Of a stretch of DNA of 64,000 nt, positions 1 to 10,300 are shown one piece after another. The first letter of the stretch is position 1; each line of letters begins with the position of its first letter. The DNA comes from Paraphysomonas bandaiensis (Eukaryota > Chrysophyceae). Under the pieces are notes generated by a model. The model was not told where the DNA came from. It saw only the letters and a list, made by a program, of their open reading frames with translations, and searched no databases. A program made the translations under genes and the position numbers. The DNA is taken from assembly GCA_965644295.1 (NCBI GenBank), contig CBFFRP010000075.1, positions 1 to 64,000 of the forward strand, read 5' to 3'.

Positions 1-507
1 TGCATACTCTCCTCCCCCCATAGGTACTGAAAAGACGTAATCCTTATCATACTCTTCTTTTTCTATTTCATCCTGTGATGGTCTCTCACCCTCATAATCA
101 CACACTATGGACCCTTCCTTCATATACTTCGTCGCGAATAGTCCTTCGCCTGCTCCTTCGATTGTCGACTTCAACACTTTCACTCTATTATATCCCTTCT
201 TTCTCTTCCGTCTCATATCACTCAAATCTTCTGGACTATCCAACGTCTCCCAATCGGCCCTATGTGGTGCTTCCCTCACCGGCTCTATTCCTTTCTTCTT
301 TGGTCTCAACACTCTATCCGATTTTCCAAACCTCTTCAAATACTTCTTCATATTCTCTTCACCTTCCATCTTACTTCCCATATTCCTTCTCCTAGTCAGT
401 GCATTTATTATCTTGATCACTTCTTCTTCATCTTTGTTCTCTTGTTTTTCTTTATCCTGACTCCTCTCAGGTGTCTTCTTTTTCTCTTCTGTGCCCTCTC
501 TATCATC
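1..507 (-). CDS. SET-domain frame of the left-edge Gypsy element (partial, -1 frame)
   Basis: This frame is open for 169 codons, from just after a TAA at 508-510 to the window edge. It overlaps the end of the 2008-residue Gag-Pol frame (stop TGA at 417-419) and lies one base back (-1) from it. A lysine- and glutamate-rich linker leads to the segment STIEGAGEGLFAT (encoded about 168-129), followed by KEGSIVCDYEGE and a YVFSV strand. This is the standard start of a SET domain: a G-x-G-LFAT turn, then a strand ending in Y-x-GE. The conserved C-terminal half (N-H-type motif, Y-x-x-YW) would lie beyond the window. SET domains transfer methyl groups from S-adenosylmethionine to lysine. A G-AAA-AAC heptamer at 450-444 is a candidate -1 slip site; a one-base sequencing or mutational indel is the alternative. 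An integrase would be expected further left. Confidence 0.72.
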
Positions 508-3500
508 TTACGTCTCTTCATCTCTAAGTCTTTAGCCAACAATAGATCTTCCTCTGTTACCGTTCCTTTATCCCATTCTAGATCATCAGCAGTAAGGTAT
601 ACTGGTTCTTCCCCTCGTTGTAGTAGCCTTGACACTGCATCCGCATCCATATGCTTCGTTCCTTGCTTATAGTGTAGTCTAAAACTTAAACCCATCAAAT
701 CCAGTAGATATCTCATCAACCTTCCATTGTTGGAAGCCGTTTGTCCCTTGTACATGTATACCAGGCAATTGTGATCGGTATACACATCAACCTCTAACGC
801 CCCCCTTACATACACATCCCAGTACATCAAACAGTCATGTAATGCCTTGCACTCTATCTCCGTCGGCGCATATTCTCTCTCCGTCGCCGTCAATCCTTTA
901 CTCCAATAGCCAACTGGTCGTCTATTCTCTTCTTCATCTGGCTGCAGCATTACTGCTCCCATTCCATGTCCCTTCCTACAGGCATCTACTCTGATCTCAA
1001 ATGGTTTTCGGTTGTCAACTAACATCAAGCAGGGCGCAGTCGTCAACGCTTCTTTCAACTCGTCTACCGCCTTTTCATGACGCTCTCCCCATCTTTCTGT
1101 TATCACTACCCCTTTTCTCGTCAGCTCATGTAGTGGCGCTACCATCTCAGCATAACCATCTATAAAATTTCGATAGTAGATGGTCATTCCTATAAACGAT
1201 CTCACAGCCTTCACATCTTGTGGGTATGCTAGTTCCCTAATCGCTTTCACTGCTTCGGGATTCGGGTATTTCCCATGTTCATCGATGATATATCCTAAGA
1301 AAGCAATCCGTGGATGGTTTATATGCATCTTCGACCTCTTAAATGTCAGATCTCTCGCTTCCAGACATCGGAACACCTTTCCCAAGGTTCTGTAGTGATC
1401 TTTAAACGTCCTGGAATGAATCGCCACATCATCTTGGTACACTATTCCTTCATCCTGATGTATTGAAGCAAAAGTAATCTTAACTATTCTGGCCCAGTCG
1501 TTTCCGCTATTCCTTCCACCTTGAACCATTCTAGTCGGTTGTAGATACTCATCATGTGTTCTATACGCAAACTTGTGTCTACAGTGTTCCGCTAAATTCA
1601 CAACCCAAAACGCATCTTTAATATCTCCAGTCGAAAAGTGTTTAGTCCCCATCTTTATCTGATCCAATAGATCATCAATTCGAGGCAATGGAAACACGTC
1701 GGGCTTCGTCTTCTCGTTTAATTCCCTACAATCGATCGTCTGTCTGTAGAATGTGGCTACTTCCTCTTCATTCCTTGGATCCCACATAGCCTCCAATGCA
1801 TGCTCGCCCCATTTCTTCATGAACTTTTCAATCCTGTCATGGTACGGTACCAATACTAAGGCTGATGCCCATCCTCCTGGCTTAGCATCTTCGACCTTCC
1901 CCTCACGCTTTCCTATTCTCGCCTTGGCTTTCATGAACGCCCTCTGTATCTCTGAGTACCTCCTTGGCTTCGCAATTATTGGTTTCTCATCCAAAGTTTC
2001 GATCGATGTCTCATAATCTTTCAACATCCTCATATCCGGGTCAGGGTGGATAATGGCGTTCATATACGCTATACACCTGGCCAACATAAATGCAAATTGC
2101 GTCGGTTCTCCATCTTTCAAGCACGCTTGCTTTCGTTCTTTCCTCATTTTCTTCCGCTCTTCTTTCTCCTTCCTCTTCATCTTCTCATATAGATCTCCTT
2201 CCTCTTGCGTCTCTTCCTCCATTTCACTCTCTTCTATCTCTTCCTCTTCCCCCCAATCCAAGACCTGACCAGGTCCTTCATCTTTCTCCCATGGGGACGA
2301 CACCACTGTATAATCATGGTATATGTCTAAGAGATCGATCAATTCTGATACGGCTTCTTGTCGCCTTCGCACTGTGGGGTACTCCTTCCGTATTTTCAAA
2401 TAGTGCTTCTGATCCTCCGGACTCATCCAATTCCATATCCGTCGCCATCCAACTGGAAAATCTTCCTGCACTATCGCACGTATGTCCTCCTCATCCTCTT
2501 TGCTCTCCTCTACCGATTGTACACTGTGAATCTTCTTAACCGCCATATGTTCCCTTTCCTTCCAATACTCTTGAGAGGCTGATGTCGTCTCCCAGAATTG
2601 CGGCATCCTATACTCCGGTATCACTCTAACTTGGACAGCTTTCCGACCCACTGTCACTCGGTGATTCGACCAATTTGCCACCATCACTTCCGGTGTTCCT
2701 GTGCAAGCTGACACCGGTGCTACTTCAACCAACTGCATTTCTCTATCTCCAATCCTCTCCTTAAGAATTTGAGCTTTGGTCACTTCCACTCTCGTGGTCG
2801 CAATATCTGGTAATTCATAGCCCTGTACCTTCACCATCCTGGCTTGATTCGGTTCCAATGTCACTCGCTCGAGGTATGCTGGTCCAGTCTTCCTGACAGT
2901 ATTTGCTCGCCGGATCTCGTGCATGTATCTATATACTGGGTGCTCCGCCACTGGATGTCTCGTTCTAGCCATCCATGCCACAGTTTCAGCGTATGACCTC
3001 CCTTTCATTATCACTGGTGTCCCCTCAGGTGTCCTAACCACGAACGACCTATGATCTTTCAGTTCTTTGGCTTCCGCTCCACCCCATAAGCATGACGCTG
3101 TCATATTCGGAATCAGATCGAATCTCCTCTCCCATGTACTCTGTATCGGGCGTCCTGTCTTCAACTCCCCCATCAGTTCACCGTAATATTCCACTCCATC
3201 TATCCGCATACACAGATGCACATACTTCGACACTCTCTCCGTACATCCTCCTGGTCCCGTCGCTCCCACAACTAAGTATTGTTGTTCTCTTGGATATTCA
3301 TGCATCTCTAATCCCATCATTTCCGCTAATCCCTCGTGCATAAATGCCCCATCGGACCCTCCATCTACATGAATAGCCATGGGTATAGTCACTCCGTTAA
3401 CCTGTGCCTCTCCACACCACCAAGTCAAAGTATCCGTTCCTGATCGCCTATCTTGTGCCGGTGACGTCATCATGTGAGCCACACTCACCACTCTGGGTTC

Positions 3501-6443
3501 CTGCTGAGATTCCTTAGACTCTTCTCCTCCTCGATCCGTCACTCTTAGATTTTCCGGTGCCTCGTCCACTACCCGTACATGGTGAATAGTCCTTCTCATG
3601 TCCCGGCCTTCCTCCTCCTTTGCATCTGCTACTGCTCGGAGAAACCTATTCTTTGCTTCCTTACTCAAGTCTCTCCACGCACTGCTGTTCTGTTCCATAT
3701 CTTCCATCACCCTTCTCATAGCTCGCGTCTCAATCTTAACGAACTTTCCCGGCTTGTATCCATTGAACTCAGGGTAATTCAAATATGTTCCGTCCTCTTT
3801 CTTTCTATCGTCTCTATATGAGCAGAATCGGTCCACATAGTGTTTAAACCCGCATGTATCGCACTTTGTAAACCTCCACTTGCCACTCCTCTCTGTCTTC
3901 GCTGGTGAAGATTCACCCTTATCATCTTCCGTCCCTCCAGTGTACATTCCATGTGCTTTCACCACTCTCTTACCCTTACTATTGAGGTTTTCTTGATCTG
4001 CCAGTTTCGGAATTATCTGTGCCACCGTCGATATCAGGAAGTTTCGCTCATACTGCACGTTCCTTACGCCCATGCACTGCTTCACATGTATTGTCCTCTC
4101 CACTTCTTCAGCCACTTTCCTACCTATCCGAGGCATATCCATGGTCTTCACCTTGAACTTCTGGTATAACTCCCTTTCTAATTCAGTCACTCCCGCCTGA
4201 GCTATTAGGTACCTCAATTCCATCAGCGATCTCTCGAATGCTTGTGGGGACTCATCCGATAGCTGGAATCTATCCACCTCCATCACTAGAATAGCGGGAT
4301 CCATCTTGACTCCAAAGGCCTCTGTGAACAGGATTGAGAACTGGTATAATGCTAGTCCCCATGCTACCACATCTGTCTCTAGTGTCTCTTCACTTCCCCG
4401 GTTCTTCTCGATCTCTGTTTCGAAATCTCCTGTGGCTCTCCTTTTACTCATCTCATCCGCCAGCTCTCCCTTAAACACAGATCCCCCTTGGATCTCGGAT
4501 AATACCTTCATAGGAGACAGGTTTGCTGTGTGAGCTGCTGCATACAGGGTATTGAAGAATTGCACACAGTCGACTCTCCTTCCTATGCCCGTGGTTTGTC
4601 CTAGGGTGTCGAAATCCACTGGTTCAAATCCTAGCCTCCTCTCCTTCTCTACCCTCAACCACCTTGGTATTGGTATCTTTTTTAGCAGGTCAAATACATG
4701 CTGTGCCACATTCCTCGAACGTAGGAAACTCTGACATTTCTCCTCTAACTCTTTATCCAGCATCTTCCGATATTCTTGTCCTGCTGTGCAACACCATCTG
4801 CAGAACTCCTTGTATCCGCAAGCCTTGATCTCCTCCAAGGGCATATTCCGCATCGCTGATATCATATTGGCACCACTGAACCCCTTACTGCCGTATGATG
4901 CACTCATCCTTCCATCATCGAATCCACTCCTATCCATATCTCTCACTGGTGTCTTCTCCTCGTATCTCACTTCCCTAGTGCTCTTTCTCATAGGTTCATA
5001 TCTCTCAACTACTGTACCATACTCTGACCTCCTCGGCTCATATTTCTCCTCTCTTTGCTCCTCTATTCCGAGTTGCATCCAACCCTCTGTCCTCTCCTTC
5101 AGTTCCTTCATGGCTGCTGAGAGCGCTTCCATCATGTCCTCAACTTGTTGTTTTCTCTCTCCTATCCTGTTCATCATCACCAACTGCCCTAGCCTTTTTC
5201 GCGCTTTCTCATACTCCACCTCTAAGCCTCTTGTGTTCCTCATCCAATACTCACAGGCTCTCCTTTGCATGTTCGTAAGACCTCCATTACTCAATCCTCT
5301 TTCTAATTCTCTTATCATTAGTCTTCCTATAGCATTCCCATCTTGCAGCTCTTTGATCTCATTTATATCTTCTGCCTCTTCCAGCAACCTTCCGCTTACT
5401 CTCTCCACCTGCTTCTTTACCCTCCTCACTTCACCAAGCCCCATCAGGTGCTCTAAGTCCGCTTTCCTCATGAGTTCTCTCGTCCTCATGCTCCACGGCT
5501 CCCACATCATAGTTTGATACTTCACAGCTTTCCTCTGCTCTCCGTCCACCACTCTTCTCGGCTCCATTTCCACAATCTTCCTCTGCTCTGCTTCCACCAT
5601 CTTCTTCTCCTTATAGTAGCACTTCGGGCAGCTCCTCATGTAAAATGGCACTGCACCCCTCTTCATCATTACACCGCAATCTCTACATCGCTTGTTCTCT
5701 GGCAGTGTCTTCACCCACTGGTGCTTTCCCTTCATTATCGCCCACATTTCATATCGGTCCACTTCCTCCTTCGTCGCCTTTTCCTGCTGCTCCATCACCC
5801 AATCCGGTACCATCATTTCATCTTCAATCTCTCCTTCATCTTCCACAACAGTCTCCTTGCTGCTTATGAACTTCATCAGGTCTTCTTCCCCTTTATCCAT
5901 ATATCTTTGACCCTGACCTCTTAGCGGGTCTTTCACTTTACTCATCTTCCTCTCTGCCTCTTTCATCTGGTGCCTAGAGTACTCCACCGGTCCTCTACCG
6001 CCCTCTTTATCATGTTCGATTCTCCTTATCACTGCGCTCCTTCCTGAGCTTTCATCATCTTCGCCACTACTATCTCCCCCCATATCCAAGTCCTTGCTCA
6101 TCAGCCTCGGTCCACGCCTCTCTTCCCCCTGCTCCTTTGTCCTCCAGGGCCAACTGTATAACTTTTCAGTCTCTTCGTGGCCCCATCGGTCCTCCTGCAC
6201 TTGGATTCGAGGCTCCTCCTTGGACTCTGGCTCCTTCTCCTCCCCATAGTAAAGATTGATGTCCCTCTCATCGGATGGTATCTCAATCTGGGACCGTGCC
6301 AACAATAGTGTGCTGGGTGGATCATGGCTGAGTTGGCCACCCTCAACCACGTTACCCAGCCCACGTTGTCCACCAAGTGTGGCGATGTCGGATGATTGAG
6401 TGTCATCCATATGGGTATCAGTAGACATATCCTCTTTATCCAT
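417..6443 (-). CDS. Gag-Pol polyprotein of a Ty3/Gypsy-like LTR retrotransposon
   Basis: One open frame of 2008 residues. The first ~1000 residues are charged, Gag-like and coiled-coil rich, with two cysteine clusters: CRDC...CPKC near residue 253 and CDTCGFKHYVDRFC near 860. A retropepsin-like motif HVDGGSDGAF lies near 1026 (DGG in place of the usual DSG/DTG). The reverse transcriptase spans about 1500-1720 and has an intact YQDD box near 1667. The RNase H follows, with RVDACRKGHGMGAV near 1816 and TDHNCLVY. No integrase is found before the stop at 417-419. The frame continues in -1 as a SET-domain segment, so integrase is probably beyond the left edge. The frame is uninterrupted over 6 kb, which indicates a young copy. 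Numerous plus-strand ORFs over this region are shadows. Confidence 0.93.
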   Translation of the reverse strand: MDKEDMSTDTHMDDTQSSDIATLGGQRGLGNVVEGGQLSHDPPSTLLLARSQIEIPSDERDINLYYGEEKEPESKEEPRIQVQEDRWGHEETEKLYSWPWRTKEQGEERRGPRLMSKDLDMGGDSSGEDDESSGRSAVIRRIEHDKEGGRGPVEYSRHQMKEAERKMSKVKDPLRGQGQRYMDKGEEDLMKFISSKETVVEDEGEIEDEMMVPDWVMEQQEKATKEEVDRYEMWAIMKGKHQWVKTLPENKRCRDCGVMMKRGAVPFYMRSCPKCYYKEKKMVEAEQRKIVEMEPRRVVDGEQRKAVKYQTMMWEPWSMRTRELMRKADLEHLMGLGEVRRVKKQVERVSGRLLEEAEDINEIKELQDGNAIGRLMIRELERGLSNGGLTNMQRRACEYWMRNTRGLEVEYEKARKRLGQLVMMNRIGERKQQVEDMMEALSAAMKELKERTEGWMQLGIEEQREEKYEPRRSEYGTVVERYEPMRKSTREVRYEEKTPVRDMDRSGFDDGRMSASYGSKGFSGANMISAMRNMPLEEIKACGYKEFCRWCCTAGQEYRKMLDKELEEKCQSFLRSRNVAQHVFDLLKKIPIPRWLRVEKERRLGFEPVDFDTLGQTTGIGRRVDCVQFFNTLYAAAHTANLSPMKVLSEIQGGSVFKGELADEMSKRRATGDFETEIEKNRGSEETLETDVVAWGLALYQFSILFTEAFGVKMDPAILVMEVDRFQLSDESPQAFERSLMELRYLIAQAGVTELERELYQKFKVKTMDMPRIGRKVAEEVERTIHVKQCMGVRNVQYERNFLISTVAQIIPKLADQENLNSKGKRVVKAHGMYTGGTEDDKGESSPAKTERSGKWRFTKCDTCGFKHYVDRFCSYRDDRKKEDGTYLNYPEFNGYKPGKFVKIETRAMRRVMEDMEQNSSAWRDLSKEAKNRFLRAVADAKEEEGRDMRRTIHHVRVVDEAPENLRVTDRGGEESKESQQEPRVVSVAHMMTSPAQDRRSGTDTLTWWCGEAQVNGVTIPMAIHVDGGSDGAFMHEGLAEMMGLEMHEYPREQQYLVVGATGPGGCTERVSKYVHLCMRIDGVEYYGELMGELKTGRPIQSTWERRFDLIPNMTASCLWGGAEAKELKDHRSFVVRTPEGTPVIMKGRSYAETVAWMARTRHPVAEHPVYRYMHEIRRANTVRKTGPAYLERVTLEPNQARMVKVQGYELPDIATTRVEVTKAQILKERIGDREMQLVEVAPVSACTGTPEVMVANWSNHRVTVGRKAVQVRVIPEYRMPQFWETTSASQEYWKEREHMAVKKIHSVQSVEESKEDEEDIRAIVQEDFPVGWRRIWNWMSPEDQKHYLKIRKEYPTVRRRQEAVSELIDLLDIYHDYTVVSSPWEKDEGPGQVLDWGEEEEIEESEMEEETQEEGDLYEKMKRKEKEERKKMRKERKQACLKDGEPTQFAFMLARCIAYMNAIIHPDPDMRMLKDYETSIETLDEKPIIAKPRRYSEIQRAFMKAKARIGKREGKVEDAKPGGWASALVLVPYHDRIEKFMKKWGEHALEAMWDPRNEEEVATFYRQTIDCRELNEKTKPDVFPLPRIDDLLDQIKMGTKHFSTGDIKDAFWVVNLAEHCRHKFAYRTHDEYLQPTRMVQGGRNSGNDWARIVKITFASIHQDEGIVYQDDVAIHSRTFKDHYRTLGKVFRCLEARDLTFKRSKMHINHPRIAFLGYIIDEHGKYPNPEAVKAIRELAYPQDVKAVRSFIGMTIYYRNFIDGYAEMVAPLHELTRKGVVITERWGERHEKAVDELKEALTTAPCLMLVDNRKPFEIRVDACRKGHGMGAVMLQPDEEENRRPVGYWSKGLTATEREYAPTEIECKALHDCLMYWDVYVRGALEVDVYTDHNCLVYMYKGQTASNNGRLMRYLLDLMGLSFRLHYKQGTKHMDADAVSRLLQRGEEPVYLTADDLEWDKGTVTEEDLLLAKDLEMKRRKMIERAQKRKRRHLRGVRIKKNKRTKMKKK

Positions 6444-7300
6444 GCTTGCACTGGATAGTAGGTAGATAGATAGCGCTTAATTTCACTAACACTTAACTGT
6501 GCTGATTATATCCTTTTATCTTATAATTCTGCCCTATCTAAAAACTCGTATAACTTAGCCTATTTCTCCATAGCAGTTCTAGAAATGGGTTTCTAGCCAT
6601 AAATAGCTAGTTTCCACTTCCAGAAATATCCTTACAGTAATCTCTTATCATCCTACTATCTACTCCATACTGTCTCATATAACGTTTACATACTACTCAT
6701 ACTACCATAATACTGTACGGGCTACAATAAACGTCCGTTACGTCCGTATGTACGGATAGTCCCGGTACACTCCAACCCTGTATCTGGCCTTAATACTCAT
6801 ATCTCGTGACCTTGTCTTAACCATCTTCTACCTCTTATCTCATGTTATTTCTTATACTACTTCACCTTGGCTCTCATATCACAACAACCTTATAACCCAC
6901 CATTTCCACTACACCCAAGATTGCTACACAGTGATTCAGAATTCTACACACCAGCATGAACAATATAATATAATAGTATATTAATATATTATTGCAATAT
7001 ATTGCAAGGCCAAGCACTTCACGACCATCTATCTTCTCTCTTTCATATGTCCCCATAACAGGCATCTATCAATTAATGAATTTACTCCCTTCGTAACGGA
7101 AGTCACCGTATCTTATTACACCCATTCCGTACACAATCAATCATTCCTATTGCACGATGTATGGCTTCATGTCATACATCAGAATTGAACATACTACTAC
7201 ATAGTTAGAATTCAAATTAATATTTACTGGTTAACATCAACTGAATCGTAATATATAAATAAAAATGTATAACACTAATAACTGTAATGTCGTCTTCTTA
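6444..7300 (-). other. Leader and presumed 5' LTR region of the left-edge Gypsy element, then short intergenic DNA
   Basis: This AT-rich non-coding stretch lies upstream of the Gag-Pol start and should contain the element's leader and 5' LTR. The 3' LTR is outside the window, so the LTR ends cannot be found by comparison. A tract near 6957-7010 (AATATATTATTGCAATATATTGC) resembles the terminal tracts of the hAT elements at 17112 and 56747 and may be a hAT end fragment. No host gene is visible. The stop of the coiled-coil gene lies at 7301. Confidence 0.4.
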
Positions 7301-10300
7301 TCATTCATCTTTTTCAGTTAGTATGCTATCAACTCTGGTATCCCTCAGTTTATTAACACTAGGTGTCCCACTACTCAGGCGCCCAATGGAGGCGGGAATA
7401 GTGCATGAAAATGAGCCTCGGTTACTCAGAGGAACACATGCGCCCCTACTGCGCCGTGAAGAGTGCTGAGAATGCTGTTTTTCTATCTTAGTATGCCTAT
7501 CTCTGGATGAGGCAGTTGTAAAAGATTTCGGTGCACTGGATGACACTGTAGAAAAGCCAGAGAAAGTCTGATTCTTGTCGACTATTTCCTGGTCCATTGC
7601 ATCATCTTGCAATCCAGTAATATGTATGGAGCTGATATCAAATTCTTCATCACACTCTTCTATTCTACTACTAGTTACACCTGTCTTGCCACATACACTG
7701 CCTGATGATACAGTTTCAGAACCGTCTGATTTCATTTTCGATTCCATTTCCCCGGCCCCGCAAAAGTACTCACCAACACTGCTGTTACCTACAGAGCAGT
7801 CATCACACTCGGATGTATGACACCCCAACGCTTTGCAATGAAAAGCACTATGATACTCCTGTGGTGTCATTTTTCGTCGAAGCAAAACCTCAATATCTTC
7901 TTTCTCTCTAACTGCTTTACATACAGACATTTCTACCTTTTGAACCTCGTTACTCAAGCGTGATACCTCTTCCAATGCACTGCTTAGTAACTCCTACAAT
8001 AGGTATATTACATAAATCGGCAGAGAGTGAAGTACATACATTTGTGGTTGCAAGTTTGGCTCTGTGAGTTCGTTCCATTTCTGCTATCTCTTGTTGCCTA
8101 GCCTGCTGTTCGGAACTCAATAGGGTCGCTACTTCAGCTCTATGTATCTCCTCTTGATCAGTTAAACTATGTTGTAGTACTGAAATAAGTTTATCCCGAA
8201 CGGAATCGTTCGCTCTACTATATTCATTCAGTTTGGACAAAAAGGAAACGATTTTTGATAATCCACTGAAGTCGCCGTCTTCAAATTCAAGAAACGGTGT
8301 CGGCTTGTATAAAAGGTGCTGGTCGAGTATATCTTTTGAAACGTCGCATACATGTGCACAAAGATGGCGATAAGAAGTAGTAACTCCTTTCTGCAATTCT
8401 ATGCAAACATCATGCAGAGAATTGTAAACGTTGTGTACTTGAGTACTATCGCTGCACACATGGGCAACGCATTTTTCCAACAGCGCCGCAGGATCACTAC
8501 TCTTCGTCTCACCTGTCGCATCCGGACTTTCTTTCTCAGCATCTGTCAGATGCACACCACAGTGTGCTACATCAGACAGAGACCAAACATGGCTCTCACA
8601 CAATTGGTGGAGACAACTTCGGATCACTCGATCAGCAACACGACAGTCGCTCATTGCTTTTGTAATTTTAGCGTATAGACCAGATATCTGATCTTCCAAA
8701 GAAGACTTCGTGAGGCGTAGCGTTGATTCAGTATCTCTATAACTCTGCTCATATTTCTTTGCCTCAGCGGTCATCAGTGCACAAGATGCTTCCAACTCGC
8801 TACGTTTTTCTGTATACACAGTCTCTAACTCTCGTAGGGATTGCGTAACACTCTCAAGCTGCCCCGACTTTGCGCATATTTCGTTCTACATAATATACAT
8901 TTAACGTCAAGCATTACGATCAATGTAATACTTCTACCTTCAGTGATTCATTGGCTCCCTTCAAATCTGAAAGTTCACTGCAGCATTCATCATATGCACG
9001 CCTAAGTGCACTTAACTCAGATTTGGAAGACTGTAACTCATTTTCACTTTTTTCAGCGCTGTGCAGTTGCGACTCTAGTGACTCAATATCGCTTAGCGCA
9101 AGGTCGTGTGCTTCCTTAACATAACTCAAGTTTGCAGATATTTCTTCACTTCGCTGCAACGCTGCATTCAAATCAGATTTCGTAGAAAGCAACTCACTTT
9201 GTTGGCTTTCAAGCAATTTCTCGAAACCCACCGCTCGTTCGTTTGCGGAAACTAATTCCTCCTGTAGTGCAGAATTCGACGATGTCAGAGTCTGGACGGT
9301 ATTCTCTGATTTTTTCAGGGCCTCCTCCATGACACGATAGTCTTTCTTCAGTGCAGCAATATCAGCTTTAGCGGATTCTAACTCCTCCGTTTTGGACGAA
9401 ATTTCGCATTTAGCTAATTTCAATTCCTGCAGTACGTTATTTAGCTCTTCACATTTCCGAGACAAACGACTGTCACATTCCTTGTACGACACATTGAGGT
9501 CTGATATTTCCTTTTCAAGATGCTTTTTCGTCTTCATTGCATCTTTAATAGTTTTTTCATTTTTATGATTGGAAATCTCAGCTGCGTTGAGCGCTTCCTG
9601 CAATTCTGTATTCTTGTCTTGATATCGGGTCATCAACTCCTCCGTAGTTTGAAGGTCTCTTACAAGACTGGCGTTTCTTTTTTCGAGAGATGAGAGAGAT
9701 CGCATACAATCTTCTAACCTCTCTTCTTTGTCTGTCAACCTCTCTTGTAGAGAGCGACACTCATCTTTCCACTGCCCTAGGGCCTCAATATCTATTTGCT
9801 TCTTCTTCAGATCCAACGACATATCGTCAATATCTTTGTTTTTCTGACAAAGTTCTTTCTCTAAAGAGGAAACCCGATCTGTTGCCGCATTGAGGCTGGT
9901 TTGCATTTCAACGAGACGGCGTTCCGCCTCCTTCTTTTCGCATTTGCGCTGCAATACATATTAGTCACATAATACTGCACCTTGTGTGCTTGACTTACAA
10001 CGTCCTTGATTCTTTGTACCTCTGATGTGATTTCCTTGCACCTGTCTTCCGCAAGACGTAAGTTACGTGCAAGCTCAGCATTCGTCGATTTGTCGTGTTG
10101 AAGCTCCGAAGACAGCTCCGTTATTTTCGTTTCAGTTTCGAGGAGGATTTGCTTCGATTCTCCACGTGCTGCGTTTACTCTTCGTAGTTTTTCTTCGTAT
10201 TGTAATCTATCTCGTTCCTGATCCATCTTAAGCATCTCAACAGTGTCTTGAAGTTGTCGCACAGTTCCCTTCTCACTCTTTAGCGCACGTGATTCATTTT

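Noticed and set aside
4786-5924. Plus-strand ORFs of up to 243 codons opposite the left Gypsy Gag-Pol
   Set aside because: They are Ser/Leu/Pro-rich antisense shadows of a clear polyprotein.
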